The notes below the pieces were generated by a model that saw only the letters and a list, made by a program, of their open reading frames with translations, was not told where the DNA came from and did not search any database. From an uncultured Nitrososphaerales archaeon (lineage in GTDB: Archaea > Thermoproteota > Nitrososphaeria > Nitrososphaerales > JAAOZN01), in NCBI GenBank assembly GCA_938029515.1, contig CALJAQ010000011.1, positions 1 to 14,752 of the forward strand: DNA of 14,752 bases, written 5' to 3'. Each line of letters opens with the position of its first letter. Within the stretch, counting starts at the first letter, position 1. A program made the translations under genes and the position numbers. This document shows, piece after piece, positions 14,661 to 14,752 of this stretch.

Positions 14661-14752
14661 CTACCTTTTTGTTTGCAACCTTGACAGCGCTATGTTCTTG
14701 CCTGTGTAGTCGGTTGGCTGCTCTAAAACTTCTATTTCGCTAACCCATTTTA
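14661..14752 (-). CDS. C-terminal end of an unidentified gene (cut by the window edge)
   Basis: On the minus strand a reading frame enters from the right edge and ends at a TAG at 14661-14663, giving 29 residues: KWVSEIEVLEQPTDYTG and then KNIALSRLQTKR. It ends 68 bases before the smc start and is on the same strand, so it may belong to the same transcript. The piece is too short to assign a family. A chance open frame cannot be excluded, but the mixed composition with an alternating hydrophobic strand (EIEVLE) looks like real protein. Confidence 0.5.
   Translation of the reverse strand, partial: KWVSEIEVLEQPTDYTGKNIALSRLQTKR

Noticed and set aside
1..14752. Defence system, CRISPR array, integrated element or new multi-gene system
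   Set aside because: All confidently coding genes belong to recognisable core metabolic or information-processing families. No direct-repeat array, transposase, integrase, toxin-antitoxin pair or nuclease module was seen.

Overview
This is archaeal chromosome. The evidence is a TFIIB-type factor (TFB) with an N-terminal zinc ribbon, a TFE-beta/Rpc34-like iron-sulphur winged-helix factor, Gar1, ribosomal protein S8e, SRP19 and Trm1, together with TATA-box-like promoters and many TTG starts. SMC-ScpA-ScpB together with TFE-beta argues for a lineage near Nitrososphaeria, Aigarchaeota or Bathyarchaeia: TFE-beta is missing from most Euryarchaeota, and canonical SMC is missing from several Crenarchaeota. 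The exact lineage cannot be fixed from this window. No rRNA, tRNA, CRISPR array, intact mobile element or phage gene was found.

Layout. Bases 1-646 hold no intact gene; the first ~300 bases look like the decayed or frameshifted 3' end of a plus-strand gene. A minus-strand amidohydrolase of the N-acyl-D-amino-acid deacylase family follows (647-2239). It diverges from a plus-strand series across a 111-bp promoter region. The plus-strand genes (2351-8002) are a biosynthetic-type thiolase, a 3-hydroxyacyl-CoA dehydrogenase, gar1, tfb, a threonine-aldolase-type PLP enzyme, the TFE-beta-like factor and an RlmE/FtsJ-type RNA 2'-O-methyltransferase. The last gene meets trm1 tail to tail with an 18-bp overlap. 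From there the minus strand reads, in transcription order: the C-terminus of an unidentified gene (14752-14661), smc, scpA, scpB, rps8e, srp19 and trm1. Most of these overlap or lie close together, and there is a clear promoter just in front of rps8e.

How the genes work together. The thiolase and dehydrogenase form a two-step C4 module (2 acetyl-CoA, acetoacetyl-CoA, 3-hydroxybutyryl-CoA, in either direction). gar1, tfb, the TFE-beta-like gene, rlmE, trm1, rps8e and srp19 form an information-processing neighbourhood: transcription initiation, RNA modification, ribosome and protein targeting. smc-scpA-scpB encodes the whole chromosome-condensing complex as a translationally coupled unit.

I found no clearly new multi-gene system. 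The points most worth a second look are the TFE-beta-like factor near tfb, a dehydrogenase whose expected NAD-binding acidic residue is replaced by His between two Arg, insertions in both C4-module enzymes, a degenerate glycine motif in the SMC hinge, and the decayed coding stretch at the left edge.
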